Below are positions 1-9,701 of a DNA stretch of 64,000 nt, piece by piece. This DNA comes from Candidatus Kryptoniota bacterium (GTDB taxonomy: Bacteria; Bacteroidota; Ignavibacteria; Kryptoniales; JAKASW01). Numbering within the stretch: the first letter of the stretch is position 1; each line of letters begins with the position of its first letter. The stretch spans positions 113,009 through 177,008 of the forward strand of contig DATCTN010000007.1 of the NCBI GenBank assembly GCA_036567965.1, in the 5' to 3' direction. The notes under the pieces are model-generated. The model worked only from the letters and a program-made list of their open reading frames with translations, was not told the origin of the DNA and did no database searches. Both the position numbers and the translations under genes were made by a program.

Positions 1-1
1 A

Positions 2-112
2 CAGGCTGCATTAAGCCAAATCAATGACGATAAATTCCTTTTGATTGCGGGATCCCACTACTTGGCAGGTGAGGTTGTTCCCGTTTTCCGAAAAAAAAAT
101 CCTGAATCTTGA
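2..112 (+). CDS. folC: Dihydrofolate/folylpolyglutamate synthase, C-terminal end only
   Basis: An open frame runs in from the left edge and stops with TGA at 110-112, giving the last 36 residues of a protein. It reads QAALSQINDDKFLLIAGSHY and ends AGEVVPVFRKKNPES. The stretch LLIAGSHYLAGEV matches the conserved C-terminal block of FolC (usually written as GSLYLVGEV), which adds glutamate to dihydropteroate or folates. folB and folK lie at the far right end of the window, but nothing shows a functional link between the two ends. The identification rests on one short motif. Confidence 0.65.
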   Translation, partial: QAALSQINDDKFLLIAGSHYLAGEVVPVFRKKNPES

Positions 113-265
113 ACTTCATCCGTCATCTTGCCTGTTCTTTTTTATTTCCAACTGAGTTCGTTGCAGCCTGAATTGGAAGAGGGTTAATTACTCACTCATG
201 CCTCAGCGATAATTCTAAAGTTGCGCAGAGCAGTTCAAATCAAATTCTCTTAGGAGGTAGTTTCA

Positions 266-1567
266 ATGACTGTGGATCTTGCAGAGCTACAGGGTATGAA
301 AGTTGCCGAGTTGCATAAACTGGCGCGGGATCTTGAAATACCCGGGTACAGCGGTTTAAGAAAAGAGGAAGTGATCTTCAAGATCATGGAGAAGCAGAGC
401 ACCGCCGTCAAGGAGGTGCCGCAGGCTGCTGAGGCGCAGGCTCTGCCGGAGGCGCCCGGCATTTCGGTGAGTGCAGGTGTCCTCGATGTCCATGGTGATG
501 GATACGGCTTCCTTCGCTCTCCGAAGTACAATTACCTTTCATCACCGGATGACATATACGTGTCTCCCTCTCAGATCAAGAAATTCGGTCTGATGACCGG
601 CGATACCGTCAGCGGGCAGATCCGTCCGCCCAAGGAGGGAGAGAAATTCTTCGCGCTGCTACGCGTTGAGCGCGTGAATTTCCGTGACCCTGAGTTCACG
701 CGCGAGCGGGTAATGTTCGATAATCTCACACCGCTATATCCGAATCAAAAGCTTCATCTCGAGACTGTTCCCGGCGAATACTCCATGCGCATCATTGACC
801 TGCTGGCGCCAGTCGGAGGTGGCCAACGCGGAATGATCGTGTCACCTCCCAAAGCCGGAAAGACTATTCTCCTCCAAAAAATCGCAAACAGCATCACGCG
901 CAATCATCCCGACGTTCGGCTGATAGTTCTTCTGATCGATGAACGTCCCGAGGAAGTCACCGATATGGAACGCTCGGTGAATGCCGAAGTGATAAGTTCC
1001 ACATTCGACGAAGAGCCTCAACGCCATACACAGGTCGCAGAGATGGTTCTCGAGAAGGCCAAAAGACTCGTCGAGGCGAAGAACCACGTTGTGATTTTGT
1101 TGGACAGCATAACGCGCCTCGCGCGCGCGTACAACGCGACGGTTCCACACAGCGGCAAGATTCTTTCAGGTGGTATCGATTCAAATGCGCTGATCAAGCC
1201 GAAACGATTTTTCGGAGCCGCCAGAAATATCGAGGAAGGTGGAAGCCTCACAATCATCGCCACCGCACTTATCGAGACAGGCAGCAGGATGGACGAGGTC
1301 ATCTTCGAGGAGTTCAAGGGAACAGGCAACATGGAGGTCGTTCTTACCAGAGAGCTCGCGGATAAGAGGATCTTCCCGGCAATCGATGTGAACAGGAGCA
1401 GTACGCGTCATGAGGAGCTTCTGCTGTCACCTGACGAACTGAACCGGGTCTGGGTTTTGCGCAAACTGCTGAGCGATTACTCGCCGGTAGACGCCGCAGA
1501 ATTCCTGCTCGACAAAATGCGTGGCACGAAGAGCAATAAAGAGTTCCTCAAGGCAATGAACAGCTAA
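266..1567 (+). CDS. rho: Transcription termination factor Rho
   Basis: Hexameric RNA-dependent ATPase that ends transcription of untranslated RNA. The 433-residue length is normal. Order of domains: N-terminal helical Rho domain (about 1-45), a short Ala/Pro/Gln-rich linker (46-65), a cold-shock-type RNA-binding fold (about 70-130, with [13 protein letters not shown]), and the RecA-type motor with Walker A SPPKAGKT (193-200), Walker B VVILLD (275-280) and the [15 protein letters not shown] loops. The start is fixed by a strong TAGGAGGT ribosome site at 251-258, seven bases before the ATG. The 153-base leader after folC is pyrimidine-rich, which would suit autoregulation, but I see no clear terminator or promoter in it. 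The thiolase gene follows after 13 bases. Confidence 0.97.
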   Translation: MTVDLAELQGMKVAELHKLARDLEIPGYSGLRKEEVIFKIMEKQSTAVKEVPQAAEAQALPEAPGISVSAGVLDVHGDGYGFLRSPKYNYLSSPDDIYVSPSQIKKFGLMTGDTVSGQIRPPKEGEKFFALLRVERVNFRDPEFTRERVMFDNLTPLYPNQKLHLETVPGEYSMRIIDLLAPVGGGQRGMIVSPPKAGKTILLQKIANSITRNHPDVRLIVLLIDERPEEVTDMERSVNAEVISSTFDEEPQRHTQVAEMVLEKAKRLVEAKNHVVILLDSITRLARAYNATVPHSGKILSGGIDSNALIKPKRFFGAARNIEEGGSLTIIATALIETGSRMDEVIFEEFKGTGNMEVVLTRELADKRIFPAIDVNRSSTRHEELLLSPDELNRVWVLRKLLSDYSPVDAAEFLLDKMRGTKSNKEFLKAMNS

Positions 1568-1580
1568 AAAGGAGGGTCGC

Positions 1581-2756
1581 ATGAGGCAGGTCGTCATCGC
1601 AAGCGCCTGTCGCACCCCGATTGGCTCATTTCAGGGGACGTTAAGCACTTTAGCCGCTCCAAGATTGGGGGCGATCGCGATCAAGGAAGCGGTGAAACGC
1701 GCAAGAATATCGGCGGATCAGGTGGACGAAGTATTCATGGGTTGTGTTCTCACTGCCGGTGTCGGCCAGGCACCTGCAAGACAGGCTGCAATCTACGGCG
1801 GACTACCAGACACCACACCATGTACCACTTTGAACAAAGTCTGCGGCTCCGGGCTGAAGTCCGTCATGCTAGGTGCTCTCACGATTGCAGCTGGAGAAGC
1901 TGAAATCGTCGCAGCTGGCGGAATGGAGAGCATGTCGAACGCGCCGTACCTGCTAGACAAGGCAAGAACCGGTTACCGCATGGGCGACGGCAAACTGATC
2001 GACTCGATGATCAGGGACGGACTGTGGGATGTTTATAATGATTATCACATGGGAAGTGCTGCGGAACTCTGCGCCCGCGAGTGCCATATCCCAAGAGAAG
2101 CGCAGGATGAATTCGCCGTTACGAGCTACAAGCGCGCTCTCGATGCGATTGAAAAAGGATTCTTCAAGGACGAAATCGTGCCCGTTACAATCGAGTCGAA
2201 GGACGGTACAAGCGTCTTGGTAGAGAGAGACGAGGAACCGGGGAAAGTGAAGTTCGAGAAGATTCGCCAGCTCAGGCCCGCTTTTGAAAAGAACGGAACT
2301 GTCACGGCTGCAAACGCGAGCAAACTAAACGACGGAGCGGCAGCCATAATACTTATGTCGGAAGAAAAGGCAAAAGCAATTGGGATAACACCTCTTGCAA
2401 AGATTGTCTCTCAGGCGTCGGCGGCACAGGCGCCGGAATGGTTCACCACTGCGCCCGCAACTGTAATCCAAAAACTCTTCAAGAAGACCGGATTTCAAAA
2501 GGATGACATAGATCTTTTTGAGATCAACGAAGCATTTTCAGTGGTTTCATTGGCAGTGAAGCAGCTTCTCGACCTGGACCTTGAAAAGGTGGATGTGTGC
2601 GGCGGTGCGGTCGCGCTTGGTCATCCCATTGGAGCGAGCGGAACGAGGATTCTCACGACACTGGTCCACTCGATGCGGAGGAAAAATGTCCATCGCGGGC
2701 TCGCCGCGATCTGCATAGGCGGAGGAGAGGCCGCCGGTCTAATCATCGAAAGGTAA
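1581..2756 (+). CDS. Acetyl-CoA acetyltransferase (thiolase)
   Basis: Condenses two acetyl-CoA to acetoacetyl-CoA, or cleaves 3-ketoacyl-CoA in the reverse direction. The 391-residue length is typical of thiolase II. The acylated cysteine is C88 in NKVCGSGLKSV. The catalytic H348 lies in GHPIGASG and the second cysteine C378 in CIGGGEAAG, both at the positions usual for bacterial thiolases. The start has GGAGGG eight bases upstream. It lies 13 bases after rho and is followed 3 bases later by a 3-hydroxyacyl-CoA dehydrogenase and then an acyl-CoA dehydrogenase. The three could run short-chain beta-oxidation or the reverse butyryl-CoA direction; no crotonase or CoA-transferase is present here to decide. 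Confidence 0.95.
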   Translation: MRQVVIASACRTPIGSFQGTLSTLAAPRLGAIAIKEAVKRARISADQVDEVFMGCVLTAGVGQAPARQAAIYGGLPDTTPCTTLNKVCGSGLKSVMLGALTIAAGEAEIVAAGGMESMSNAPYLLDKARTGYRMGDGKLIDSMIRDGLWDVYNDYHMGSAAELCARECHIPREAQDEFAVTSYKRALDAIEKGFFKDEIVPVTIESKDGTSVLVERDEEPGKVKFEKIRQLRPAFEKNGTVTAANASKLNDGAAAIILMSEEKAKAIGITPLAKIVSQASAAQAPEWFTTAPATVIQKLFKKTGFQKDDIDLFEINEAFSVVSLAVKQLLDLDLEKVDVCGGAVALGHPIGASGTRILTTLVHSMRRKNVHRGLAAICIGGGEAAGLIIER

Positions 2757-2759
2757 AAA

Positions 2760-3626
2760 ATGGAAATAAGCAGCGTAGCCGTTATTGGCGCCGGTACAAT
2801 GGGAAACGGAATCACCCATGTGATGGCGCTGTCGAAATTCACGGTTTGCATGATCGACCTCAGGAGAGACGCGGTTGAAAAGGGAATGAGTTATATACGC
2901 CACAACCTCGACAGGCAATTAGGGAAAGGAATTATCTCGGAAGACCAGAAGAACGAGGCGCTGGGGAGAATCTCTCCTCTGACCTCGCTCGAATCAGGCG
3001 TTCGTGATGTCGATTTCGTAATTGAAGCCGCTACAGAGAATATTAAGATTAAGAAGGACCTGTTCCATACTTTGAGCGACATCTGCAAACCGGACGCGGT
3101 CCTCGCGAGTAATACCTCCTCCATCTCCATCACCGATCTCGCGGCTTCAACTCTTCGTCCGGACAAAATAATCGGGATGCACTTTTTCAATCCGGTTCCG
3201 GTGATGAAACTGATCGAGATCGTTCGCGGCCTCGCGACGGCAGTCGATACCTACGAGACGGTGCGCAACCTGGCGTACAAACTCGATAAAGTTCCCGTCG
3301 AAGTTCAGGATTATCCCGGCTTCGTATCGAACAGGATCCTGATGCCCATGATCAACGAAGCCATCTTCTGTGTCATGGAAGGTGTCGCCTCGGCCGAATC
3401 AGTGGACACCGTTATGAAACTTGGGATGAATCATCCGATGGGTCCTCTCGCACTGGCGGATCTGATCGGGCTCGACGTGTGCCTCGACATTATGAATGTC
3501 CTCTTTCACGGGACCGGCGACCAGAAATACCGTCCCTGCCCGCTTTTAAGAAAAATGGTATCGGCCGGTTACCTCGGCAGGAAGACCGGACGTGGATTCT
3601 ATACCTACGAATCCAAACCGGGATGA
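2760..3626 (+). CDS. hbd: 3-hydroxybutyryl-CoA (3-hydroxyacyl-CoA) dehydrogenase
   Basis: NAD(P)-dependent interconversion of 3-hydroxyacyl-CoA and 3-ketoacyl-CoA. The 288-residue length is that of the stand-alone short-chain enzyme, not a FadB-type fusion. It shows the Rossmann motif GAGTMG (10-15), the catalytic H141 in GMHFFNPVPVMKLIE with the paired E153, and the C-terminal dimerisation domain with NHPMGPLALADLIGLD. It starts 3 bases after the thiolase stop, so the two are almost certainly cotranscribed. The product of the thiolase is its substrate in the synthetic direction. Confidence 0.95.
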   Translation: MEISSVAVIGAGTMGNGITHVMALSKFTVCMIDLRRDAVEKGMSYIRHNLDRQLGKGIISEDQKNEALGRISPLTSLESGVRDVDFVIEAATENIKIKKDLFHTLSDICKPDAVLASNTSSISITDLAASTLRPDKIIGMHFFNPVPVMKLIEIVRGLATAVDTYETVRNLAYKLDKVPVEVQDYPGFVSNRILMPMINEAIFCVMEGVASAESVDTVMKLGMNHPMGPLALADLIGLDVCLDIMNVLFHGTGDQKYRPCPLLRKMVSAGYLGRKTGRGFYTYESKPG

Positions 3627-3665
3627 TTCTGTCCTGAACCAACTTTTTAACCGCGGAGAGATTTG

Positions 3666-4814
3666 ATGATCGATTTCGAGTTCACTCAGGAACAACAGAT
3701 GATAAAGGAAGCAGCGCGGGACTTCGCTGAAAAGGAGTTGGCACAGGGAGCGATGGAGCGTGACGAAAAGGAGCTCTTTCCTTTCGAGCAGGTCAAAAAG
3801 ATGGGCGAACTCGGTTTCATGGGTATGATGGTTCCTGCCGAATATGGCGGAGCGGGCATGGATACCGTCAGTTACGTCCTGGCGCTCGAGGAAATCAGCC
3901 GCGTGGATGCGTCCGCGGGCGTTATCATGAGCGTAAATAATTCGCTGGTGTGCTGGGGAATGGAGGAGTTCGGCTCCGAACAGCAAAAACAAAAATACCT
4001 TACCCCGCTGGCGTCGGGCAAAATGCTGGGAGCGTTCTGTCTTTCAGAACCGGAGGCGGGAAGCGATGCCGTCAATCAGCGCACCACTGCCGTCAGCCGA
4101 GATGGCGGATATATCATCAACGGGACAAAGAACTTTATAACCAACGGAGCAAATGCGGACGTGCTGCTCGTCATGGCGACGACGGACAAAATGAAAGGTG
4201 CGAAGGGAGTCAGCACATTCATCGTCGAAAAGAAATTTCCCGGAGTGGTCGTGTCCAAGAAAGAACACAAGCTCGGGATCAGAAGCTCCGATACTGCCCA
4301 GATAACGTTTGAGGATTGCCGGGTGCCCGCCGAGAACCGCATCGGTGATGAGGGATTTGGATTCAAGTTCGCAATGATGACGCTCGATGGAGGAAGGATC
4401 GGCATCTCCGCCCAGGCGGTCGGGATCGCCCGTGCTTCGCTCGACGCTTCGCTTAAGTATGTTAAAGAACGGAAAGCGTTCAATAAGTTTCTGCACGAAT
4501 TCCAGGCAATTCAGTTCAAACTTGCCGACATGCACACGAATGTCGAAGCTGCCCACCTCCTGACTCTGAATGCAGCGCTGAAGAAAGACCGCGGCGAACA
4601 TTTCACAAAGGAAGCTGCTATGGCAAAGCTGTTCGCCTCTAAAGTCGCGGTCGACAGCGCTCTTGAGGCCATCCAGATCCACGGAGGATATGGTTATCTG
4701 AAAGATTTTCCAGTCGAAAGATATCTGCGAGATGCAAAGATTACGGAAATTTATGAGGGGACGTCTGAGATTCAGAGAATTGTAATTGCCAGGGATGTAC
4801 TTGACCTCAAGTGA
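3666..4814 (+). CDS. Acyl-CoA dehydrogenase (short-chain/butyryl type)
   Basis: FAD flavoprotein that oxidises acyl-CoA to 2-enoyl-CoA (or reduces crotonyl-CoA when coupled to electron-transferring flavoproteins). From the ATG at 3666 it is 382 residues. A TTG three bases earlier is also open, but GGAGA at 3655-3659 is well spaced for the ATG. It shows the ACAD signatures GAFCLSEPEAGSD and HGGYGYLKDFPVERYLRDAKI. The catalytic base is the Glu of IYEGTSEIQ, about residue 364. It is the third gene of the thiolase-hbd-acd cluster. No etfAB lies in the window, so the direction of flux is open. Confidence 0.94.
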   Translation: MIDFEFTQEQQMIKEAARDFAEKELAQGAMERDEKELFPFEQVKKMGELGFMGMMVPAEYGGAGMDTVSYVLALEEISRVDASAGVIMSVNNSLVCWGMEEFGSEQQKQKYLTPLASGKMLGAFCLSEPEAGSDAVNQRTTAVSRDGGYIINGTKNFITNGANADVLLVMATTDKMKGAKGVSTFIVEKKFPGVVVSKKEHKLGIRSSDTAQITFEDCRVPAENRIGDEGFGFKFAMMTLDGGRIGISAQAVGIARASLDASLKYVKERKAFNKFLHEFQAIQFKLADMHTNVEAAHLLTLNAALKKDRGEHFTKEAAMAKLFASKVAVDSALEAIQIHGGYGYLKDFPVERYLRDAKITEIYEGTSEIQRIVIARDVLDLK

Positions 4815-4903
4815 TCCATCCCGTCATGGGCGTCGTCAACTCCACGGAAGAAACAAGGAAGTTCAAGCGTGATGCCGACGTCCATTCCGCCAGGGATACA
4901 CAG

Positions 4904-7378
4904 ATGAACAAACGAATTCTGACTCGACGATCAATCGTAATCATCTTTGCATTCTTCCCGATGATTTTATCAAGTATTCCATCTGATGCCGGCATCCTGC
5001 CGACGCCGAAGTTCTTCCGTGAGCGCAACGGGAGAGTGAACTTCCGGATTGCAGTCCTGAATTTTCACGGAGAAGCCAATGACACTGCCGCTGTCAGTGA
5101 ACTGGTTTCGTATTTCGGTAAAGACGCACGACGCGGATCAAAAAATGTGAGGGACGGCATCTTGATTTCCGGACGCTTATTTGGCGGTGAGACGGAAGCA
5201 CCAAACCGCTTCTCGGTTGCGATTGCCGACACCGTCTTCGCGTCCGAGGAAGGCTACCTGATCGAATCGGGAGATCGTACCGTCACAATCTCGGCCAAAA
5301 CGCGGACAGGCATCTTTTATGGAGTTACGACCCTTCTCCAATTGCTCGAGAAACGAAAAGGCGAATACTATCTGCCCGACGCTTTCGTCGCCGATTATCC
5401 TTCGATGAAGATGCGCGGGATAAGCGACGACATAAGCCGCGGACAAATCTCTACAACGGCGAACTTCAGGAAGATAATCAGGTTCCTTGCTCTGCATAAG
5501 ATGAATGTCTATATGCCGTACATTGAAAATGAATTCGATTTCAAATCCTATCCGGCCTTTAGCGAGGGGCGCGCTCCATTGACTGCGGGCGAAGTCGCCG
5601 GCCTGAACCGGTACGCGACTATGTACCATGTTCAGCTCATTCCGATATTCGAAACATTAGGTCACCTTGAAGATGTCCTGATCAAAGACGATTTCAGTAA
5701 ATACGCCGAGTTTCCCGGATCGGCGTGCATAAATGTATCTTTCGATTCAACTTACATGTTCATGAAAGGTCTCCTGACTGAAATTGCATCAGCGTTTCCA
5801 AACGAGTACTTCAATATGGCCGCGGACGAGACGTGGGACGTGGGCCTCGGTGCAAGCAGGAAGCTCGTCGATTCGCTCGGACTGGCCAATGCGCACGCGC
5901 AGCATTACAAAAAGATTTACGACATCCTGAAATCATTGGGCAAGAAAGTCATGATGTACGGTGATATAATTCTAAACAACCCGGAAATCCTCGACTCCAT
6001 TCCAAAAGACATTACGATTGTCGATTGGCACTACGGACCCTCGTTTGATTATCCAAGCATACAGAAATTCAAAAAGGCGGGCTTCGAATTTATCGCGTCA
6101 CCCGCGGTCTGGAACTTTGTCGGTCCTTTTCCGAATTTTCCCGCGAGTTACGCGAACATCCAGTTCTTCGCGAGAGAGGCGTACCAGGAAAATGCTCTCG
6201 GGATGGTCGTGTCGACCTGGAACGATAACGGCGGTGCTGAACTGAGGGAACTTAACTACCCTGGTTATGCGTGGAGTTCGGAATGTGCCTGGAATCCGGC
6301 AGGCGCGTCAGTTGACACCTTCGAAAACGAGTTCTTCGAAGATTACTTCCGGACAAGATCCGATTTGCCGAGAATTATTTATGAGCTCTTATCTTCGAAT
6401 AACAATCTTGTCGACTGGAATGAGTTCTGGAGGGCACCATTCCTTTCTGCGGGCAACGGGCAAGCTGCTCTGCGGACCGAAAGCATCCTATCAAATATGC
6501 CTGAAGTCTTCTCTTTGATTTCGCGCGCGAAAGGAGAAGTGAAAGCGAACGCAGATATTCTGGATATTTATCAGCTGGTCGCGACGATGGACGAGTTTTA
6601 CGCGAGGAGAAACATCGGCGTCATCAAGATGAGAGAGATCTCCGCCGATACCCTACTGACGACTGAGGAAAAGGCGGCGAGTATCAACTCAATCGAGCAG
6701 GACCTCCTGAAGAGTCTGCATGGAATGGACAAGGAGTATAGGAAAATCTATCTCCGGACAAATCGTTTGCCCATGCTCCAGCTTCTTCAAATGAGATTTG
6801 ACGATGAGGAAAACGCACTTTCTTCAGGTGCCCGCGAGCTGGCGTCCGGTAATTCGTCATACGATCAAAAACTCAAGAGCGGGTTTATTTATTATCCTGG
6901 CAGCCGGCCGTATTCAAGACAAAGTTCCAAGGTGGACTCGTGCACATTCTGGAAAACAGTGGAGATCGATTCGCTACCAGCACGAGTTGTCGCCCAGCTC
7001 ATCGGCGATACGTACTGTAAGCTTTTTGTCAACGACCAGTACGTCGGAAAAGTGGAAGCGAGACGCACTCTCACGCTCGATGTCGAACGTCAAAGAGTGC
7101 AGGTCTTTGATCTCGCGAAATATTTGAAAGCCGGCCGGAACACCCTGGTGATTCAATCGGCAAATTACGACAGAAATGGGTCAGCCGGATGCAACCTGAT
7201 GGCCGTAATCGGAAACGATACGTTGTCGTCGGACAGCACCTGGATGGTGACCAAAAGTGTAGTGAACCCATCCAAGCTGGACTCCACGACGAGCATGAAC
7301 GCCACGGTTTACGACAATGGCTGGACGGTTTCAGCTCCGGACTTTTCGTTGAAACTGAAATCGTGGATCGAAAGATAA
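4904..7378 (+). CDS. Secreted GH20-like beta-N-acetylhexosaminidase family protein
   Basis: An 824-residue exported glycosidase-like protein. The frame is open from a GTG at 4811 that overlaps the preceding stop, but I place the start at ATG 4904. AGGGA lies seven bases upstream, and translation from there gives a clean signal peptide (MNKRILTRRSIVIIFAFFPM then ILSSIPSDAG). It has an N-terminal zincin-like GH20b region. A barrel begins near MKMRGISDDISRG and carries a Asp-Glu pair D308-E309 in FNMAADETWDVG, where classical GH20 enzymes have HxGGDE. A C-terminal beta-sandwich of galactose-binding type (about 640-790, with CKLFVNDQYVGKVEARR) may bind sugar. The likely substrate is an N-acetylated or related beta-linked glycan; the changed motif makes the specificity uncertain. 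Confidence 0.75.
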   Translation: MNKRILTRRSIVIIFAFFPMILSSIPSDAGILPTPKFFRERNGRVNFRIAVLNFHGEANDTAAVSELVSYFGKDARRGSKNVRDGILISGRLFGGETEAPNRFSVAIADTVFASEEGYLIESGDRTVTISAKTRTGIFYGVTTLLQLLEKRKGEYYLPDAFVADYPSMKMRGISDDISRGQISTTANFRKIIRFLALHKMNVYMPYIENEFDFKSYPAFSEGRAPLTAGEVAGLNRYATMYHVQLIPIFETLGHLEDVLIKDDFSKYAEFPGSACINVSFDSTYMFMKGLLTEIASAFPNEYFNMAADETWDVGLGASRKLVDSLGLANAHAQHYKKIYDILKSLGKKVMMYGDIILNNPEILDSIPKDITIVDWHYGPSFDYPSIQKFKKAGFEFIASPAVWNFVGPFPNFPASYANIQFFAREAYQENALGMVVSTWNDNGGAELRELNYPGYAWSSECAWNPAGASVDTFENEFFEDYFRTRSDLPRIIYELLSSNNNLVDWNEFWRAPFLSAGNGQAALRTESILSNMPEVFSLISRAKGEVKANADILDIYQLVATMDEFYARRNIGVIKMREISADTLLTTEEKAASINSIEQDLLKSLHGMDKEYRKIYLRTNRLPMLQLLQMRFDDEENALSSGARELASGNSSYDQKLKSGFIYYPGSRPYSRQSSKVDSCTFWKTVEIDSLPARVVAQLIGDTYCKLFVNDQYVGKVEARRTLTLDVERQRVQVFDLAKYLKAGRNTLVIQSANYDRNGSAGCNLMAVIGNDTLSSDSTWMVTKSVVNPSKLDSTTSMNATVYDNGWTVSAPDFSLKLKSWIER

Positions 7379-7534
7379 AACGATTTTGAGAATTCCCGGC
7401 GCACGAATTTGTTTCGATATCTGAAGATCCTGGCGACTGTGAGCACACGATGACTTACGTAATTCCTCTTTCAATTTGAAGAACAGTAGTTCTAATTCTC
7501 AATACGCTATCGTTACGTCGACAGGAATTTTTTA

Positions 7535-7972
7535 ATGACCGAACTACGAAAGACAACTCCATCTGAAGCAAATCGATTCATGCGCGACACCCTGGCCGAG
7601 GCGTTGGGAATTGAAATTACAGAAATTGGAAAAGATTATGTCAAGGGGAGTATGCCCGTGGACAGGAGGACGAGGCAGCCGTTCGGGATCCTGCACGGAG
7701 GCGCTTCTGCCGCGCTTGCAGAAACTCTGGGGAGCATTGGAGGCACGCTGGCTCTGGAATCGGAAGCGCAGTCATGCGTCGGGCTGGAAATCAACGCAAA
7801 TCATGTGAGTTCCGTCAGCGGGGGGAAGGTCTACGGAACCGCCGTTCCGCTTCACATCGGGAGGACCACTCACGTGTGGGAAATTACGATCGAGGATGAC
7901 GAGAGAAATCTAGTCTGCATCAGCCGGCTGACGCTTGCCGTCGTGTCGCGGACTGATCCGGTCTCTAAATAG
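7535..7972 (+). CDS. Hotdog-fold acyl-CoA thioesterase, MenI/YdiI type
   Basis: A 145-residue single hotdog domain that hydrolyses an aromatic or short acyl-CoA thioester. It is close to E. coli YdiI (1,4-dihydroxy-2-naphthoyl-CoA hydrolase). It keeps RTRQPFGILHGGASAALAET with HGG at 54-56 and Glu at residue 63, the YdiI catalytic residue number. The menaquinone role is plausible but no men genes are near; PaaI-like phenylacetyl-CoA activity is the alternative. An AGGAA site precedes the ATG. Its stop overlaps the holA stop tail-to-tail by 8 bases. The 156-base gap before it has no feature I can defend. Confidence 0.8.
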   Translation: MTELRKTTPSEANRFMRDTLAEALGIEITEIGKDYVKGSMPVDRRTRQPFGILHGGASAALAETLGSIGGTLALESEAQSCVGLEINANHVSSVSGGKVYGTAVPLHIGRTTHVWEITIEDDERNLVCISRLTLAVVSRTDPVSK

Positions 7973-8981
7973 CTTCCGCAGTTTTACTGTCAAGAATTTC
8001 AGAAAGAATGATTGCTAACGCGTCGGCGTCCGAGTAACCGCCGCTCTTCAGCTTGGAGTCGGCGTCGAGGAGTGTCGCAACTGCTTTCCTAAGTCTCGGC
8101 ATAGAGTACATTCTCGCTGCCGAAACATACTCGTTGAGGAATGGATTCCATCTCCCGAAAATCCTCGTCGACATCTCGTTTGTGTTGAGTCCCTTCGCCG
8201 CGAAATGTTTAACTTGAATCAAGTTCAGAAAGTATCGGGTTAGCATGAAGCCGATGTAAACAGATTTCTCGCCCGATTCGAGCATCTTGATTCCCACTTC
8301 ATACGCCCGCGGTGAGTTGCGCTGACCGATTGCGCGCTGGAGTTCAAATATATTGAATGTCCTCGACTTGCCCACTGCCGCGCTTATGTCGTCAAACTCG
8401 ATCTGCTTTCTGTCTCCGACATAGAGAGACAGTTTCTCGAGTTCCGACGTCAAGTCCCCGAGTGAATCGCCCGTTAGATCGATCAGGAAGTCTGCATTGC
8501 CCGGAGCGATGTCCTTATCGAGTTTTCGGGCATAATCCACGAGAAACTCAGTTAACTCAGCACCTTTGAGGTGATTGAAGATCAGCGTCTCCGCGACGGG
8601 TGAAATTGTTTTGTATGGCTCTTCGGAGGATTTTATTTCCCCCGCCACAAGGCAAAGAATGCTGGAATCCGGTACGTCAGCAAGATGGGCGGCGACATCA
8701 ACTCGATGCCTCTTGTCCATCCTCTCAAATTTCTTGACGATGGTAAGCCGCTTATCGCCGACAAAAGGGAAGCTGAGCGCCGAAGAAAGTACGTCTTCAG
8801 AAGTGCATTCACTGCCGTCCAGCACGTCAAGATTGAATGACCGATTGGCCGGATCCACTGCCGCTTGGGTGATGAGGTCGGTCGCTTTTGAAATGAAGTA
8901 ATCTTCATTTCCGTAAATCAGATAGATCCGCTTGAATTTCTTCTTTTTTACATCCGAAGAGAATTTCTGGAAGTCGCTCAT
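7965..8981 (-). CDS. holA: DNA polymerase III subunit delta
   Basis: A clamp-loader subunit that opens the sliding clamp. The 338-residue length is normal. The N-terminal RIYLIYGNEDYFISKATDLI is the typical HolA opening (xxLxYGxExxLxxxxxxxI). The middle has the AAA-like region with VAHLADVPDSSILCLVAG, and the C-terminal collar region includes SRTFNIFELQRAIGQ and LTRYFLNLIQVK. The gene starts inside the stop of the upstream cyclophilin gene (4-base ATGA overlap at 8978-8981), so the two are translationally coupled. Confidence 0.9.
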   Translation of the reverse strand: MSDFQKFSSDVKKKKFKRIYLIYGNEDYFISKATDLITQAAVDPANRSFNLDVLDGSECTSEDVLSSALSFPFVGDKRLTIVKKFERMDKRHRVDVAAHLADVPDSSILCLVAGEIKSSEEPYKTISPVAETLIFNHLKGAELTEFLVDYARKLDKDIAPGNADFLIDLTGDSLGDLTSELEKLSLYVGDRKQIEFDDISAAVGKSRTFNIFELQRAIGQRNSPRAYEVGIKMLESGEKSVYIGFMLTRYFLNLIQVKHFAAKGLNTNEMSTRIFGRWNPFLNEYVSAARMYSMPRLRKAVATLLDADSKLKSGGYSDADALAIILSEILDSKTAEAI

Positions 8982-9619
8982 TTCTCCATGTACGCCTTTA
9001 AAATATATACGGGTTGAAGAGGAACGTCGCGTTCATCGCGTGCCAGCTTTGAGATTTTGTCCGCTACATCCATGCCCTTGACGACCTTGCCGAACACTGT
9101 GTAAGCTCCGTCGAGACGAGGCAGATTCGAAAGGCAAATGTAGAATTGACTGCCGTTGGACTTTCGCTGCGGATTCACCTGGTCCCCTTCGCGTGCGGCT
9201 CCGACCGACCCGCGGAGATGAGGCTTCCCGATTTCAGCAGCAATTGCGTACCCTGGCCCACCCTCTCCATATGAATTCCTGTTTGTTGACCGGGTATTCG
9301 GATCGCCTCCCTGTATCACGAAGTTAGGAATGATACGGTGGAACTGCAGGCTGTCGTAGAAGCCCTCAGTCACGAGCTTGCGGAAGTTCGCACTGTGCAG
9401 GGGCGCCGCATCGTCGTACAGCTCTATCTCGATGTTTCCATAATTGGTTTCGAGTATCACGTTCTTTCCTTTCGATGTGCAGCCTGATATGAGAAAAGTT
9501 AGAAGGCACAAAGTTACAAAGACGCTCAAGGACGATGGCAGGACATTTCGGACTCCTAGAAAACTGTGTCGACATGCACTTCCGGGATGACGTGTCGCTG
9601 TGTCACTTTGCTTTTCCAT
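8978..9619 (-). CDS. Cyclophilin-type peptidyl-prolyl cis-trans isomerase, probable lipoprotein
   Basis: Catalyses proline isomerisation during folding outside the cytoplasm. The 213 residues begin with an unusually long 28-residue hydrophilic stretch, then a hydrophobic segment ending in a lipobox-like LISGC (Cys about residue 47). The mature protein is therefore probably lipid-anchored on the periplasmic side. The cyclophilin domain carries FHRIIPNFVIQGGDP, GSQFYICLSNLPRLDGAYTV and FGKVVKGMDV. AAGG is well spaced before the ATG, and I see no better internal start. It is coupled by overlap to holA, a pairing that looks like simple operon packing rather than shared function. Confidence 0.9.
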   Translation of the reverse strand: MEKQSDTATRHPGSACRHSFLGVRNVLPSSLSVFVTLCLLTFLISGCTSKGKNVILETNYGNIEIELYDDAAPLHSANFRKLVTEGFYDSLQFHRIIPNFVIQGGDPNTRSTNRNSYGEGGPGYAIAAEIGKPHLRGSVGAAREGDQVNPQRKSNGSQFYICLSNLPRLDGAYTVFGKVVKGMDVADKISKLARDERDVPLQPVYILKAYMEK

Positions 9620-9701
9620 CTTCGTGCCTTTCTTATTCTAAATCGGATGAACACAAGATTTTCGTTCGATCTGTCCTCGTTCATGAAAACTCCCGAGAAC
9701 G

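Noticed and set aside
158-210. TTGCAG-17-TTAATT as a rho promoter
   Set aside because: Only three of six bases match at each element; not better than chance in AT-rich leader sequence.
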